A stretch of DNA of 64,000 nucleotides, from NCBI GenBank assembly GCA_934130595.1, contig CAKOYF010000008.1, positions 1-64,000 of the forward strand, given 5' to 3'. The position numbers were made by a program, and so were the translations under genes. The notes beneath the pieces are model-generated. The model did not search any database, was not told where the DNA came from, and was given only the letters and a program-made list of their open reading frames with translations. This stretch comes from an uncultured Clostridia bacterium. GTDB taxonomy: Bacteria; Bacillota; Clostridia; TANB77; CAG-465. Positions 8,772-17,251 of this stretch are shown here, piece after piece; within the stretch, counting starts at the first letter, position 1; each line of letters begins with the position of its first letter.

Positions 8772-10004
8772 ATGGATGAAATACGTATAGCTAATAAAAT
8801 AAAAAGTATTGGTGGAAAACTATATCTTGTTGGAGGAGCAGTACGAGATGAATTAATGGGAATATATCCACAAGATAAAGACTATTGTGTAACTGGAATA
8901 TCTAAAGAGGATATAATAAAATCTTTTCCCGAAGCTAAAATAGTAGGAAAAGATTTTCCAGTATATATAATAGATGGATGTGAAGTAGCTCTTGCAAGAA
9001 AAGAACATAAAATAGCTAATGGATATAAAGGATTTGAAGTTGAAACATCAAAAGAAATTAATATAGTTGAAGACTTAAAAAGAAGAGATATAACAATAAA
9101 TGCTATAGCTAAAGATATTTTAACAGAAGAAATAATTGATCCATTTGGTGGAATACAAGATATAAAAAATAAAATAATAAGAAGTGTTAGTAGTGCTTTT
9201 AAAGAGGATCCTTTACGTGTATATAGAGTAGCTAGATTTGCAGCAAAATTAGATTTTACTGTGGAAAAAGATACAATATATATGATGAAAAGCCTAAAAA
9301 ATGAAATGAAGTATATAACTTCTGAAAGAGTATACGAAGAATTAAAAAAGGCACTTCAAACAGATAAACCATCTATATTTTTTAACATATTAAAGCAAGC
9401 AGGTGTTTTAGATGTACATTTTAAAGAGGTATATGATTTAATAGGAGTAGTTCAACCACAAAAATATCATCCAGAAGGTGATGTATATGCACATACAATG
9501 ATTGTATTAGATAGTGTTTCTAAAAACACACCAGATGTGAGTGTAAGGTTTGCAGCTTTAGTACATGATCTAGGTAAAGCTAAGACTCCTAAAGAAATAT
9601 TACCACAACATATTGGACATGATGAAGCTGGAGTAGAATTAGTGGTAAATATGTGCAATAGACTAAAGCTTCCTACATTATGGAAAAAAAGAGGTATTGA
9701 AGTTTCAAAATATCACATGAAGGCAGGAATATACTCTGGTATGAGACCATATAAAAAAGCTAAGTTTTTAAATATGCTAAATAGGACAAGCATAGGAATA
9801 AAGAATATGGAGTATATAGTAGATGCTGATGATATGTTAAAAAGACCTAAAATCAGCATGTCTAATACTGCAAACATAATATTTAGCCGTGTAAATGGAA
9901 AGTCAATGATAGATAAAGGTATATCAGTAGAAAAAGTTGGAAAAGATGAATTTTTAAACAAGCTATATGAAGAGCAAGCAAAGATAATAAAAGAAATAGA
10001 GTAG
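8772..10004 (+). CDS. cca: CCA tRNA nucleotidyltransferase with HD domain
   Basis: A 410-residue class II CCA-adding enzyme or poly(A) polymerase-type nucleotidyltransferase that completes or repairs tRNA 3' ends. The active-site motif is LVGGAVRDELMG followed by the metal-binding Asp35 and Asp37 (DKDYC). The RRDITINAIA motif and the neck region EDPLRVYRVARFAAKL follow. A C-terminal HD domain has LVHDLGKAKTP. The tRNAs in this window already encode CCA, so its role here would be repair. It lies 15 bases after murD and 10 bases before the A1 gene. Confidence 0.93.
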   Translation: MDEIRIANKIKSIGGKLYLVGGAVRDELMGIYPQDKDYCVTGISKEDIIKSFPEAKIVGKDFPVYIIDGCEVALARKEHKIANGYKGFEVETSKEINIVEDLKRRDITINAIAKDILTEEIIDPFGGIQDIKNKIIRSVSSAFKEDPLRVYRVARFAAKLDFTVEKDTIYMMKSLKNEMKYITSERVYEELKKALQTDKPSIFFNILKQAGVLDVHFKEVYDLIGVVQPQKYHPEGDVYAHTMIVLDSVSKNTPDVSVRFAALVHDLGKAKTPKEILPQHIGHDEAGVELVVNMCNRLKLPTLWKKRGIEVSKYHMKAGIYSGMRPYKKAKFLNMLNRTSIGIKNMEYIVDADDMLKRPKISMSNTANIIFSRVNGKSMIDKGISVEKVGKDEFLNKLYEEQAKIIKEIE

Positions 10005-10014
10005 AGGTGGATAT

Positions 10015-10170
10015 ATGGAAAAGAACAAAATTTTGAAAAAAATGATTGAAGACTTAGGAAATGTTACACAAGAGGAGATTGAAAAAGAAAAAGAGTATAA
10101 AGTATTAAAAGAAAGTGAACCTATAGAATTTCTTGAAGCTTTAGTAGATTCAGAAGATGAAAAAGAGTAG
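10015..10170 (+). CDS. A1: 51-residue acidic protein heading cassette 1
   Basis: A small gene with RBS AGAGGTGG just upstream of ATG 10015 and a stop at 10168-10170. The 51-residue product is charged and helical. It aligns with the 45-residue product of 12384-12521: both carry [V/I]TQE[E/D]I[E/D]K, then Tyr-x, then P[I/L][E/D]F and a Glu/Lys-rich end. I do not recognise the family. Its position 10 bases before a large unknown gene is the same in both cassettes, which argues that it is real and works with that gene. Confidence 0.65.
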   Translation: MEKNKILKKMIEDLGNVTQEEIEKEKEYKVLKESEPIEFLEALVDSEDEKE

Positions 10171-10180
10171 GTGAAGTTAT

Positions 10181-11956
10181 ATGGCAAAGATTCAATTAAC
10201 AAATGAAGAAAAAATAGTAAAGAAATATTATGAAGAATTTGTAAGTAAAAGAAGAATAACAAGTATTTCTAAAAAAGAAGTTATAGAATTTTGTAATAAC
10301 TATGCTAAAGAAGTATTAAAAAATACAAGATTTGAAAATGAGGTACTAGAGATAAAAGATGAAACTAGTAAAGGCGTTGCTGGTAGTATGGCTACAGCAG
10401 AAAACGGAAAAGCGTCAACTTTAAAAATAAACTTTGAAGAGGTAGTAGGAAAAAATGGTTTTAAATCTAGAAATAAAGATGCAAAATTTAAAACTTTTGT
10501 AGAACTATTAGACACTTTAAATCATGAGACTCAACATTATTTTCAAACAAAAGAAATACAAAATTTTAGAATCACAGCTAATGGCATGAAACTTTCAACA
10601 GGAATGGAAATTGTAAGAGAAAATATAGCATCTGCTGTAGAAAGAGATAAGTTTTATAGCTTAGAAGAAGGAAACTATAGTGACTTATATATAGAAGGTG
10701 ATGCTAGAAGAAATGGAGCTATAAAAACATCAACTCAGCTACTAAGAATATTTCCTAAATTAGAAAGAAGTAGAAAAGAAACACTAATAAACAGAGTAGT
10801 AAATTCTATTGAAAGAGATAATGTAGAGTTTAATAAGCTAAAATATGATGGTAGTACACAAAAATATGATAGAGGAGACGTTACTAGTGCATATGTAGAT
10901 GAATATATTGCATATAAACCAGAAAGTTTAGAGAGAAAAAAGTATAGTGTTTTAGCTTTTGAATATGGAGAAGATGGAAGTAGGTACTATTTTGATGAAG
11001 TGCTAAATATTAGAGATGATATATATGAAACTATAAAAAATAACAAAAAGATAACACCGGAAACTAGAAAAAATATGTATGAACAAGTGGATTCTGGTTT
11101 CTCACAGATTCTATATAATTCCTTAATTAGATCTAGTAAAGAGACAATAGTAGACATTCGTAGAAGAATTGGAGATAAAAGATTCATTAAAGAGCTAGAT
11201 TACATACATGAAGGAAAGAAAAAAGAAATTGCAGAAAAAGTTCAAAAATACAGACAGTATGATGAATTCTTTATGAAAAATAGAGATAAATTATCACAAA
11301 GAGGATTTAGTAAAATAGAAGAAAGACTAAATAAACTATATGCTAGTACTAAGTATGTTATCAAAAAAGATGAGTTAACAGGAGAAGAATACGATACAAT
11401 TGAATCAGACCAAATTAAATTTCTTCAAAAATTAGGAGCAAAAATTATAGATACAAAAGGAAAATATCCAATGTTTACTCCTGAGGAAATAGAAGAAAAT
11501 GATTTAAAAAGAAAAGAACAAAAAGCAAAATACAAAGAACAGATGAAAAGGGAGTTTGAGCAAAGAAAATTCGAACAATGCAAAAAAAGAGAAGCAAGAG
11601 AAAGAGCAATAAAAGAATTTAATAGACGTGAACATGCTAGAAAAATGAAAAATCCAATATATAGATTTGCATATAATATAAGAAAAACGATGGAAAATTC
11701 TAAAAGGAAAAAATTACCTCAAGGAGTTACTCAAAATAAATATTTAGAAGAAGATTTAGTTCAAAAAAGAGATGAATTAAATCAATTAACTAATAGTAAA
11801 GATAATCTAGAAACTAAATATACAGACATTCAAAAGGAAGCAGAAGAATTAATTGTAGAAGCTGAAAGTAAAGCATATCTAGATAAACAAGAAGTAAGAG
11901 AAAATGAAAAAAATATAAAAGAGGAGGAACAAAATATTGGAAAAGGAAATATCTAA
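10181..11956 (+). CDS. B1: large unknown protein with a HEXXH motif
   Basis: A 591-residue protein with no signal peptide or membrane segment, so probably cytoplasmic. The N-terminal third contains LNHETQHYF, with HETQH at residues 115-119, a good zinc-metallopeptidase motif. A possible third ligand, Glu172, is in YIEGDA. Residues 255-275 (YSVLAFEYGEDGS and on) match residues 244-264 of B2, and the similarity continues through the following helical region, so B1 and B2 are paralogs. The last 150 residues are highly charged, Lys/Glu-rich coiled coil. Proteolytic activity is an inference from the motif only. It overlaps C1 by 20 bases, suggesting translational coupling. Confidence 0.6.
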   Translation: MAKIQLTNEEKIVKKYYEEFVSKRRITSISKKEVIEFCNNYAKEVLKNTRFENEVLEIKDETSKGVAGSMATAENGKASTLKINFEEVVGKNGFKSRNKDAKFKTFVELLDTLNHETQHYFQTKEIQNFRITANGMKLSTGMEIVRENIASAVERDKFYSLEEGNYSDLYIEGDARRNGAIKTSTQLLRIFPKLERSRKETLINRVVNSIERDNVEFNKLKYDGSTQKYDRGDVTSAYVDEYIAYKPESLERKKYSVLAFEYGEDGSRYYFDEVLNIRDDIYETIKNNKKITPETRKNMYEQVDSGFSQILYNSLIRSSKETIVDIRRRIGDKRFIKELDYIHEGKKKEIAEKVQKYRQYDEFFMKNRDKLSQRGFSKIEERLNKLYASTKYVIKKDELTGEEYDTIESDQIKFLQKLGAKIIDTKGKYPMFTPEEIEENDLKRKEQKAKYKEQMKREFEQRKFEQCKKREARERAIKEFNRREHARKMKNPIYRFAYNIRKTMENSKRKKLPQGVTQNKYLEEDLVQKRDELNQLTNSKDNLETKYTDIQKEAEELIVEAESKAYLDKQEVRENEKNIKEEEQNIGKGNI

Positions 11957-12167
11957 AGAAAAATACGAGAACATAAAGGAAATAAAAAATAAATGGGATA
12001 ATAAAGAAATAGATATTACAGATATTCCAATAGAAGACAGAGAGCTATTAGTTAAACTATATGATATTGAAATAAAAAAGGTAAAAAATGAAATAGAAGA
12101 ATTAGAAAATAAGATAGATAATTATAAAAAAAGAATGCAAGACGCAATACAATCTTTAAAGAAATAA
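11937..12167 (+). CDS. C1: 76-residue helical protein, TTG start
   Basis: A small, highly charged helical protein. It starts at TTG 11937 inside the end of B1, with GAGGAGG at 11921-11927 serving it. It aligns with the protein at 15213-15461: IKEIK / IEEIK, then D[I/E]...ED, L[V/-]..L[Y/F], and a tail with NYKKRM / DYKQRM and AI..L. The shared order, overlap and start codon mark it as the third member of a duplicated cassette. No known family recognised; it could be a dimerisation or docking partner for B1. Confidence 0.65.
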   Translation: MEKEISKEKYENIKEIKNKWDNKEIDITDIPIEDRELLVKLYDIEIKKVKNEIEELENKIDNYKKRMQDAIQSLKK

Positions 12168-12179
12168 TTAGATAGTAAT

Positions 12180-12247
12180 AAAGAAAGAAAATTTGAAGTG
12201 AACCTTAAAAAGTGTACTTTAATTTATTCTTTCTTTATTTTTTTTAT
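12180..12247 (+). terminator. Probable terminator after cassette 1
   Basis: Long hairpin closed by AAAGAAAGAA / TTCTTTCTTT with extra pairing inside the loop (AAGTG... / ...TACTT), then a T run. The stretch from 12248 to 12383 is AT-rich and shows no gene. Confidence 0.6.
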
Positions 12248-12383
12248 GTATATTACAATGCAGCTCAAGGTAGAAATCAACATAAATTTAACATTTATTA
12301 GCCAATATAAATATATTTAATTGTATAATTTACTTTTTTATGGTAGTATAGAAGTATAGTATATAAAAAAGTGGAGGAAGTAT

Positions 12384-12521
12384 ATGAAAGATATAGATTA
12401 TAAAAAAATTACTCAAGAAGATATAGATAAAGGAAATAAATATTCAAAAGAGATTGAATATAGTCCATTAGATTTTGTAAAAGATTTATTTGAAGATAAT
12501 AAAAAAGAAAAGGGTGAGTAA
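12384..12521 (+). CDS. A2: 45-residue acidic protein heading cassette 2
   Basis: ATG 12384 with RBS GTGGAGG (12371-12377); the stop at 12519-12521 lies 5 bases before B2. The 45-residue product aligns with A1 across most of its length: ITQEDIDK against VTQEEIEK, a shared Tyr, then SPLDFV against EPIEFL and an acidic/basic tail. It is acidic, helical and without a signal peptide. Function unknown. Confidence 0.65.
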   Translation: MKDIDYKKITQEDIDKGNKYSKEIEYSPLDFVKDLFEDNKKEKGE

Positions 12522-12526
12522 TTAAT

Positions 12527-15223
12527 ATGGTTAGATTAAACAATGTAGAATCAGCAATGAAAAGGTTTTTAGAAATTGCATTAGACAATGAAATGGACAG
12601 GTATCAAAAAGAAGACCAACTTAATAGAAGCCTCGCAAATTTTGTAGATGAGACAATAAAGAAAAATTCTAATTTGGGAGAAAATACTCCTAGTGCAACA
12701 ATAGATATAAAAGATGGTCATAGTACACTTGCAGCAGGAGATCTTTTTCAATTAGAAATAGATTATAATGAATTTTTCAAGTCTAAAAATATTGAAGAAA
12801 AAATTGGAGATTTGTATAGCTTCTTTGCAGATGTAAATGATAGCATATATTATGCATATAAAGAAGATAAATGCGAAAACTTTGTATCTACAGAAAAAGA
12901 AAATGAGATTATAATAAATTCAGAGTATGCCAAAGAAAAGATTACAGGCGGAAATAGAAGACTATCCTTGCAAACAACAGAAAATGCTCATCTTTTAACA
13001 ATTACTCAGGCAAATAGGGTTGTATCATCTTTAAACTTAAAAGACTATATTAAAGATGTTAAAGATGAAGATGTTGAAAGAATAAAAGAAGATTACAGAG
13101 ATAGAATTGTTGAAAATGCTAAAGGGACAATAGAGAAAATTGCAGATGAGTCTGGAAGAGATTTTGAACCAGAAAAAATAGTTTTAGATGATGAAGAACT
13201 ATTCTTAGATCCTGCAGATACAGCAATAATAGCAAATCCTGAATTAATAAAAAGATATCCTGTATTAAAACATGAATATAATGCAGATGGCTCTAGAAAA
13301 GAACTAGATGAACTTTTTGAAAGTGAAAAAAGTGAACTAGCAAGCATTGAAGAAAATTTAAGAGATAATGACAAAACAAAAAACGAATTAAAGGCACAAA
13401 TAAAAAAAGCATATGCAAGCCTTAAATATAAGTCATTTATTGATGCACTTCAAGAACCAGAAAAATTAAGAGATGTTGTACAAAGAGTTGGACCAGAAGA
13501 GGTATTAAACCAACTTACAGATATGGCAGCTAATATAAAAGATCAAAACAGACTTGAAGATAGTGTAGAAGACAAAGCTATAAAATACTTTAATCAAAAA
13601 GAAGCTGATACTATTTATGGCTTTAGTGATAAAGCAATGGAAAACTTCATGGAGATGCTTGAAACAATTGAGCAAAGAAGAGAAGTAGAAGATAAAACAG
13701 TAGAAGCTATAAATGGTAAAAAGCAAAAGTTCCAAGATGAGATAATAGACGCATTGAAAAAAGAGCTAAATGATATCTCAAAACAAGTAGAAAGATATTC
13801 AGATGACGAAGTTAAAGAGGCAGATGAAGAAAGAAAAAAAGATAGAACAGGAATATTAACTAAAATAAAGAATTACTTAAAAAATAAAGAAAAAGAAAAT
13901 ACTCAAGAAGAACCTAAAAAAGAACCGCAAACAGATGTTGAGCCAAAACCAGATAAAGAGCCTCAAGAAGAACCAACTAAACATAAAGAAACAGATACTT
14001 CTAGCAGTCAAAATAATAAGGGAGAAAAAGGCGATCCTGGAAAAGATGGCCCAAAAGGAGATAAAGGTGATCCTGGTGAAAAAGGAGAACAGGGGGAACC
14101 AGGAGAAACTGGACCAAAAGGTGAACCTGGAAATGATGGTAAAGACGGCAAAGATGGTGAGCCAGGTAAAGACGGAGAGCCTGGTAGAGATGGTAAGGAC
14201 GGAAAAGATGGCGAGCAAGGCCAGCCAGGAAAAGATGGAGAACCTGGAGGAAATACATACGTATACCACATTTATCAAAAAGACAAAGAAAAAGATATTT
14301 CAGAAGATGAAGAAAAAAACAAAGATGAAGAAAAAGAAACTGATGTAGATCCAAAGCCAAAAGAGCCAACAGATAACAAGGATGTTGAAGTAAAAGAACC
14401 TACAGTAGAACCAGTGACTGAACCTGTACCAGATGAAAAAATAGAACCAGTTGAAGAACCTAAGGAAGATAAAAATGTAGAAATAGATTCAGAAGTTGAA
14501 CCAGAAACTGAACCAAAATCTGAACCTGAAATTGAACCTCAAACTCAAGTAGAACCTGAGCCAACAGAAAATACAGTTACAGAAGATGAAAAAGATTTAG
14601 AGCAAGATAATACAGAAGTTACTATAGAAGATGAAACTACAGTACAAGAAAATCCTGTTGAAGACGAGGCTCCAAAAGTAAATGAGGAAGAACAAGCTAC
14701 ACAAGAAATCAAAGAGGATGAGCAAATATCAGAAACTCCAAAAACAGAAAAGCAAATGCAACAAGAAATAATAGAATCTTTAATTAATCATTTAGAAGAG
14801 AATAATAGAAATGAGCTAGAAAAATATGAACAAGAACTAAATCAAAAAGTAGATGATATTATAGATAAACTAGATGTTAGTAAATATTCAATGGAAGAAT
14901 TAGCAAAAGCTAAAGAGCATTTAGAACAAAGAGTAAAAGAAGATGTAGAAGCTAAAAGAAAAACACAACTTGAATATTTAGATCAAATAAAAGAATCTAT
15001 GTATGGTCAAGTTGCAAGACAAGAAAGAATACAAGAATTAAATGCTTTAATAGAAGAAAAGGCAGAATTAGTAAGAAAAATCAAAGAAAAAGATGTACTT
15101 ATTAAATCAATAGAAAATGATACTGCTAAATCTTTAAAAGAAGTTGAAGATGAAATTAGTAAATTAGAAGAGGAAAGAAATAGTCTTGAAAATAAAAAGG
15201 GGGAAGGAACAATTGGTAGATAA
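12527..15223 (+). CDS. B2: large unknown protein with a collagen-like tract
   Basis: An 898-residue protein paralogous to B1 in its first 400 residues (best match YPVLKHEYNADGS at 244-256, plus a following block around YKSF...VVQRVG). The position of the B1 HETQH motif is occupied by a NDSIYY segment, so no HEXXH remains. Residues 499-576 are 26 uninterrupted Gly-X-Y triplets, mostly GKD, GEP and GDP. Before and after lie Pro/Glu/Lys-rich, low-complexity acidic regions (about 425-498 and 590-745). The last 150 residues are coiled coil. There is no signal peptide, membrane segment or sorting motif, so a collagen-like rod in the cytoplasm, or release by a non-classical route, must be considered. 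Function unknown. Confidence 0.6.
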   Translation: MVRLNNVESAMKRFLEIALDNEMDRYQKEDQLNRSLANFVDETIKKNSNLGENTPSATIDIKDGHSTLAAGDLFQLEIDYNEFFKSKNIEEKIGDLYSFFADVNDSIYYAYKEDKCENFVSTEKENEIIINSEYAKEKITGGNRRLSLQTTENAHLLTITQANRVVSSLNLKDYIKDVKDEDVERIKEDYRDRIVENAKGTIEKIADESGRDFEPEKIVLDDEELFLDPADTAIIANPELIKRYPVLKHEYNADGSRKELDELFESEKSELASIEENLRDNDKTKNELKAQIKKAYASLKYKSFIDALQEPEKLRDVVQRVGPEEVLNQLTDMAANIKDQNRLEDSVEDKAIKYFNQKEADTIYGFSDKAMENFMEMLETIEQRREVEDKTVEAINGKKQKFQDEIIDALKKELNDISKQVERYSDDEVKEADEERKKDRTGILTKIKNYLKNKEKENTQEEPKKEPQTDVEPKPDKEPQEEPTKHKETDTSSSQNNKGEKGDPGKDGPKGDKGDPGEKGEQGEPGETGPKGEPGNDGKDGKDGEPGKDGEPGRDGKDGKDGEQGQPGKDGEPGGNTYVYHIYQKDKEKDISEDEEKNKDEEKETDVDPKPKEPTDNKDVEVKEPTVEPVTEPVPDEKIEPVEEPKEDKNVEIDSEVEPETEPKSEPEIEPQTQVEPEPTENTVTEDEKDLEQDNTEVTIEDETTVQENPVEDEAPKVNEEEQATQEIKEDEQISETPKTEKQMQQEIIESLINHLEENNRNELEKYEQELNQKVDDIIDKLDVSKYSMEELAKAKEHLEQRVKEDVEAKRKTQLEYLDQIKESMYGQVARQERIQELNALIEEKAELVRKIKEKDVLIKSIENDTAKSLKEVEDEISKLEEERNSLENKKGEGTIGR
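14021..14254 (+). repeat. Collagen-like Gly-X-Y repeat inside B2
   Basis: Twenty-six consecutive codon triplets each starting with a Gly codon and rich in Asp, Glu, Lys and Pro. The G+C content of this tract is visibly higher than its surroundings because of GGN and CCN codons. The tandem structure also produces long antisense open frames that are not genes. Confidence 0.95.
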
Positions 15224-15461
15224 TGATTATAAAAGAATAGAAGAAATAAAATTAGGTATAGATAATAATACAATTTTACCTGATGATATATCAGATGAAG
15301 ATTTACCACTTGTTAATGCTCTTTTTAAGTATGAAGTGTTTTTAGCAAGAGATGAATTGAAAAAGAAAGATGAAATCTTAAATGATTATAAACAAAGAAT
15401 GCTTAATGCTATTGAATATTTAAGAAATAAGAATACAAATAGCAGTCCAAAAACAACATAA
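15213..15461 (+). CDS. C2: 82-residue helical protein, TTG start
   Basis: Paralog of C1 (see 11937). The most likely start is TTG 15213, seven bases after a GGGGGAAGG site and overlapping the end of B2 by 11 bases. An in-frame TTG at 15186 has no binding site. The product is charged and helical with a DYKQRM segment near the end. The overlap and unusual start repeat what is seen between B1 and C1. Confidence 0.65.
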   Translation: MVDNDYKRIEEIKLGIDNNTILPDDISDEDLPLVNALFKYEVFLARDELKKKDEILNDYKQRMLNAIEYLRNKNTNSSPKTT

Positions 15462-15484
15462 TCTAATAATTTTCAAGATTTTTG

Positions 15485-15513
15485 TTGACAAAATTAAATA
15501 CAGCGTGTATAAT
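15485..15513 (+). promoter_or_regulatory. Strong promoter for the SRP/ribosomal operon
   Basis: Perfect TTGACA (15485-15490), 17-base spacer, perfect TATAAT (15508-15513). The expected start point, about 15519-15521, falls inside the left arm of the terminator hairpin that follows. Confidence 0.85.
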
Positions 15514-15514
15514 A

Positions 15515-15547
15515 TGTGTAAAGTTTAAAAGCTTTACACATTTTTTT
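15515..15547 (+). terminator. Intrinsic terminator nested with the promoter
   Basis: Perfect 9-bp stem TGTGTAAAG / CTTTACACA, 8-base loop, seven T. It should stop read-through from cassette 2. RNA started at the overlapping promoter would lack the first four or five bases of the left arm. Confidence 0.8.
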
Positions 15548-15557
15548 AGGTGATTAT

Positions 15558-15878
15558 ATGGATAAAAATATTGAGTTTTCTATGTTGTATGATGTTTATG
15601 GAAAACTACTTACAAAGAAACAACAAGAAATTTTCGAAGAATATTATTTATACAATTTATCTTTAAGAGAAATTGCAGAAAATAAGAATATTTCATATCA
15701 AGCTGTAAGAGATAGTATTAAATCTAGTGAACAGACTCTTATGAATTTTGAAAATATAACTCATACATTAGCTCTTATTGAGAGAATGGAAAAAGCATAT
15801 AACCTTTGTGATTGTGAAGACTTAAACAAGAAAAGACAACAACTTAAGAAATTACTAAAAAGTGAGGATGATATATAA
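15558..15878 (+). CDS. ylxM: YlxM/p13-like DNA-binding protein
   Basis: A 106-residue helix-turn-helix protein of the UPF0122 family, always found next to ffh in Firmicutes. The HTH reads LSLREIAENKNISYQAVRDS. Associated with the SRP pathway in streptococci. RBS AGGTGA in front of ATG 15558. Its stop TAA shares its last base with the ffh ATG, so the two are translationally coupled. Confidence 0.9.
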   Translation: MDKNIEFSMLYDVYGKLLTKKQQEIFEEYYLYNLSLREIAENKNISYQAVRDSIKSSEQTLMNFENITHTLALIERMEKAYNLCDCEDLNKKRQQLKKLLKSEDDI

Positions 15879-17212
15879 TGTTTGACAGTCTTTCAGATAA
15901 ATTACAAAATGTAATGAAGAAAATTAAAGGGCAAACAAGAATCTCAGAAAAAGAACTAAAAGAAATGCTTAGAGAAGTAAAACTTGCACTTCTTGAAGCA
16001 GATGTTAACTATAAAGTAGTAAAAGATTTTGTAGCGTCAATTGAATCTAAAGCTTTAGGTGAAGATGTAATGAAATCATTAACACCTGGACAACAGGTTG
16101 TTAAAATAGTAAGAGATGAGTTGACAGAGCTTTTAGGAGATACAAATTCTGGACTTAATTTTTCTTCAAATCCACCTACAATTATAATGTTGGTTGGACT
16201 ACAAGGAAGTGGTAAAACAACTCTTTGTGGAAAATTGAGTAATTATTTAAGAAAACAAGGCAAGAAACCATTTATGATTGCTTGTGATGTATATAGACCA
16301 GCAGCTATAAAACAACTGCAAACACTAGGAAAAAGCTTAGGTGTAGATGTTTATAGTGAAGAAGATAATAAAGATGTAGTAGCAATAGCTAAAAATGGTA
16401 TTAAAGCTGCACAATCTAAATTATGCAATGTTGTATTAGTAGATACAGCTGGTAGATTACAAATAGACGATGCATTAATGGAGGAACTTGTTGAGTTAAA
16501 AAAAGCTATAAGACCTCATGAAATAATGCTTGTAATTGATGCTATGGTAGGTCAAGAAGCAGTAAATGTTGCAAAAGACTTTAATGAAAAACTAGGAATT
16601 GATTCTATTACAATGTCAAAATTAGATTCAGATTCTAGAGGTGGTGCAGCACTTTCTGTTAAGAGTATCACTAAAAAACCAATTAAATTTGCTTCAGTTG
16701 GTGAAAAACTTAGTGATTTAGAGCCTTTCTATCCAGATAGACTTGCATCTAGAATATTAGGTATGGGTGATGTACTATCTATTATAGATAAAGCAGAAGA
16801 AGCATATGAAGAGGAAGAAGCTATAGAGCTTGAAAAGAAAATAAAGAAAAATGAGTTTACATTAGATGATTATTTAGCACAAATGAAGAAAATTAGAAAA
16901 ATGGGCTCATTTAAACAATTACTTGCTATGATTCCTGGAATTCCAAAGGAAATCAAGGATATAGAAATAGATGAAAAGCAATTACTTAGAATAGATGCAA
17001 TAATAACATCTATGACAAAAGAAGAAAGAAAAAATCCAAAGATTTTGAATGCTTCTAGACGTCAAAGAATTGCAAAAGGAAGTGGAAACACTGTTCAAGA
17101 TATCAATAGATTTATAGATCAATTTGCACAAATGCAAAAAATGATGAAATCTATGATGAATGGTAATGGAAAATATCCAAAAATACCAGGAATGAACAAT
17201 CTATTTAAATAA
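15878..17212 (+). CDS. ffh: Signal recognition particle protein Ffh (SRP54)
   Basis: A 444-residue GTPase that binds 4.5S/SRP RNA and signal sequences and delivers ribosomes to FtsY at the membrane. N-domain helices come first, then G1 GLQGSGKTT (Lys113), DVYRPAA, DTAGR, and TMSKLDSDSRGG for guanine specificity. The C-terminal M domain is Met-rich (QMQKMMKSMM) with the RNA-binding RRQRIAKGSG. Length normal. Confidence 0.97.
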   Translation: MFDSLSDKLQNVMKKIKGQTRISEKELKEMLREVKLALLEADVNYKVVKDFVASIESKALGEDVMKSLTPGQQVVKIVRDELTELLGDTNSGLNFSSNPPTIIMLVGLQGSGKTTLCGKLSNYLRKQGKKPFMIACDVYRPAAIKQLQTLGKSLGVDVYSEEDNKDVVAIAKNGIKAAQSKLCNVVLVDTAGRLQIDDALMEELVELKKAIRPHEIMLVIDAMVGQEAVNVAKDFNEKLGIDSITMSKLDSDSRGGAALSVKSITKKPIKFASVGEKLSDLEPFYPDRLASRILGMGDVLSIIDKAEEAYEEEEAIELEKKIKKNEFTLDDYLAQMKKIRKMGSFKQLLAMIPGIPKEIKDIEIDEKQLLRIDAIITSMTKEERKNPKILNASRRQRIAKGSGNTVQDINRFIDQFAQMQKMMKSMMNGNGKYPKIPGMNNLFK

Positions 17213-17251
17213 AAAAATGATATTTATTTCACTGTAAGGAGGTGAAACTTA

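Noticed and set aside
13877..14369. Several long open frames on both strands across the Gly-X-Y region of B2
   Set aside because: They follow from the low stop-codon content of GGN/CCN-rich repeats; none has a ribosome binding site or a sensible protein composition.
10015..15461. Prophage remnant suggested by the collagen-like protein
   Set aside because: No capsid, terminase, portal, integrase or lysis gene is nearby; flanks are murD-cca and the ffh operon.
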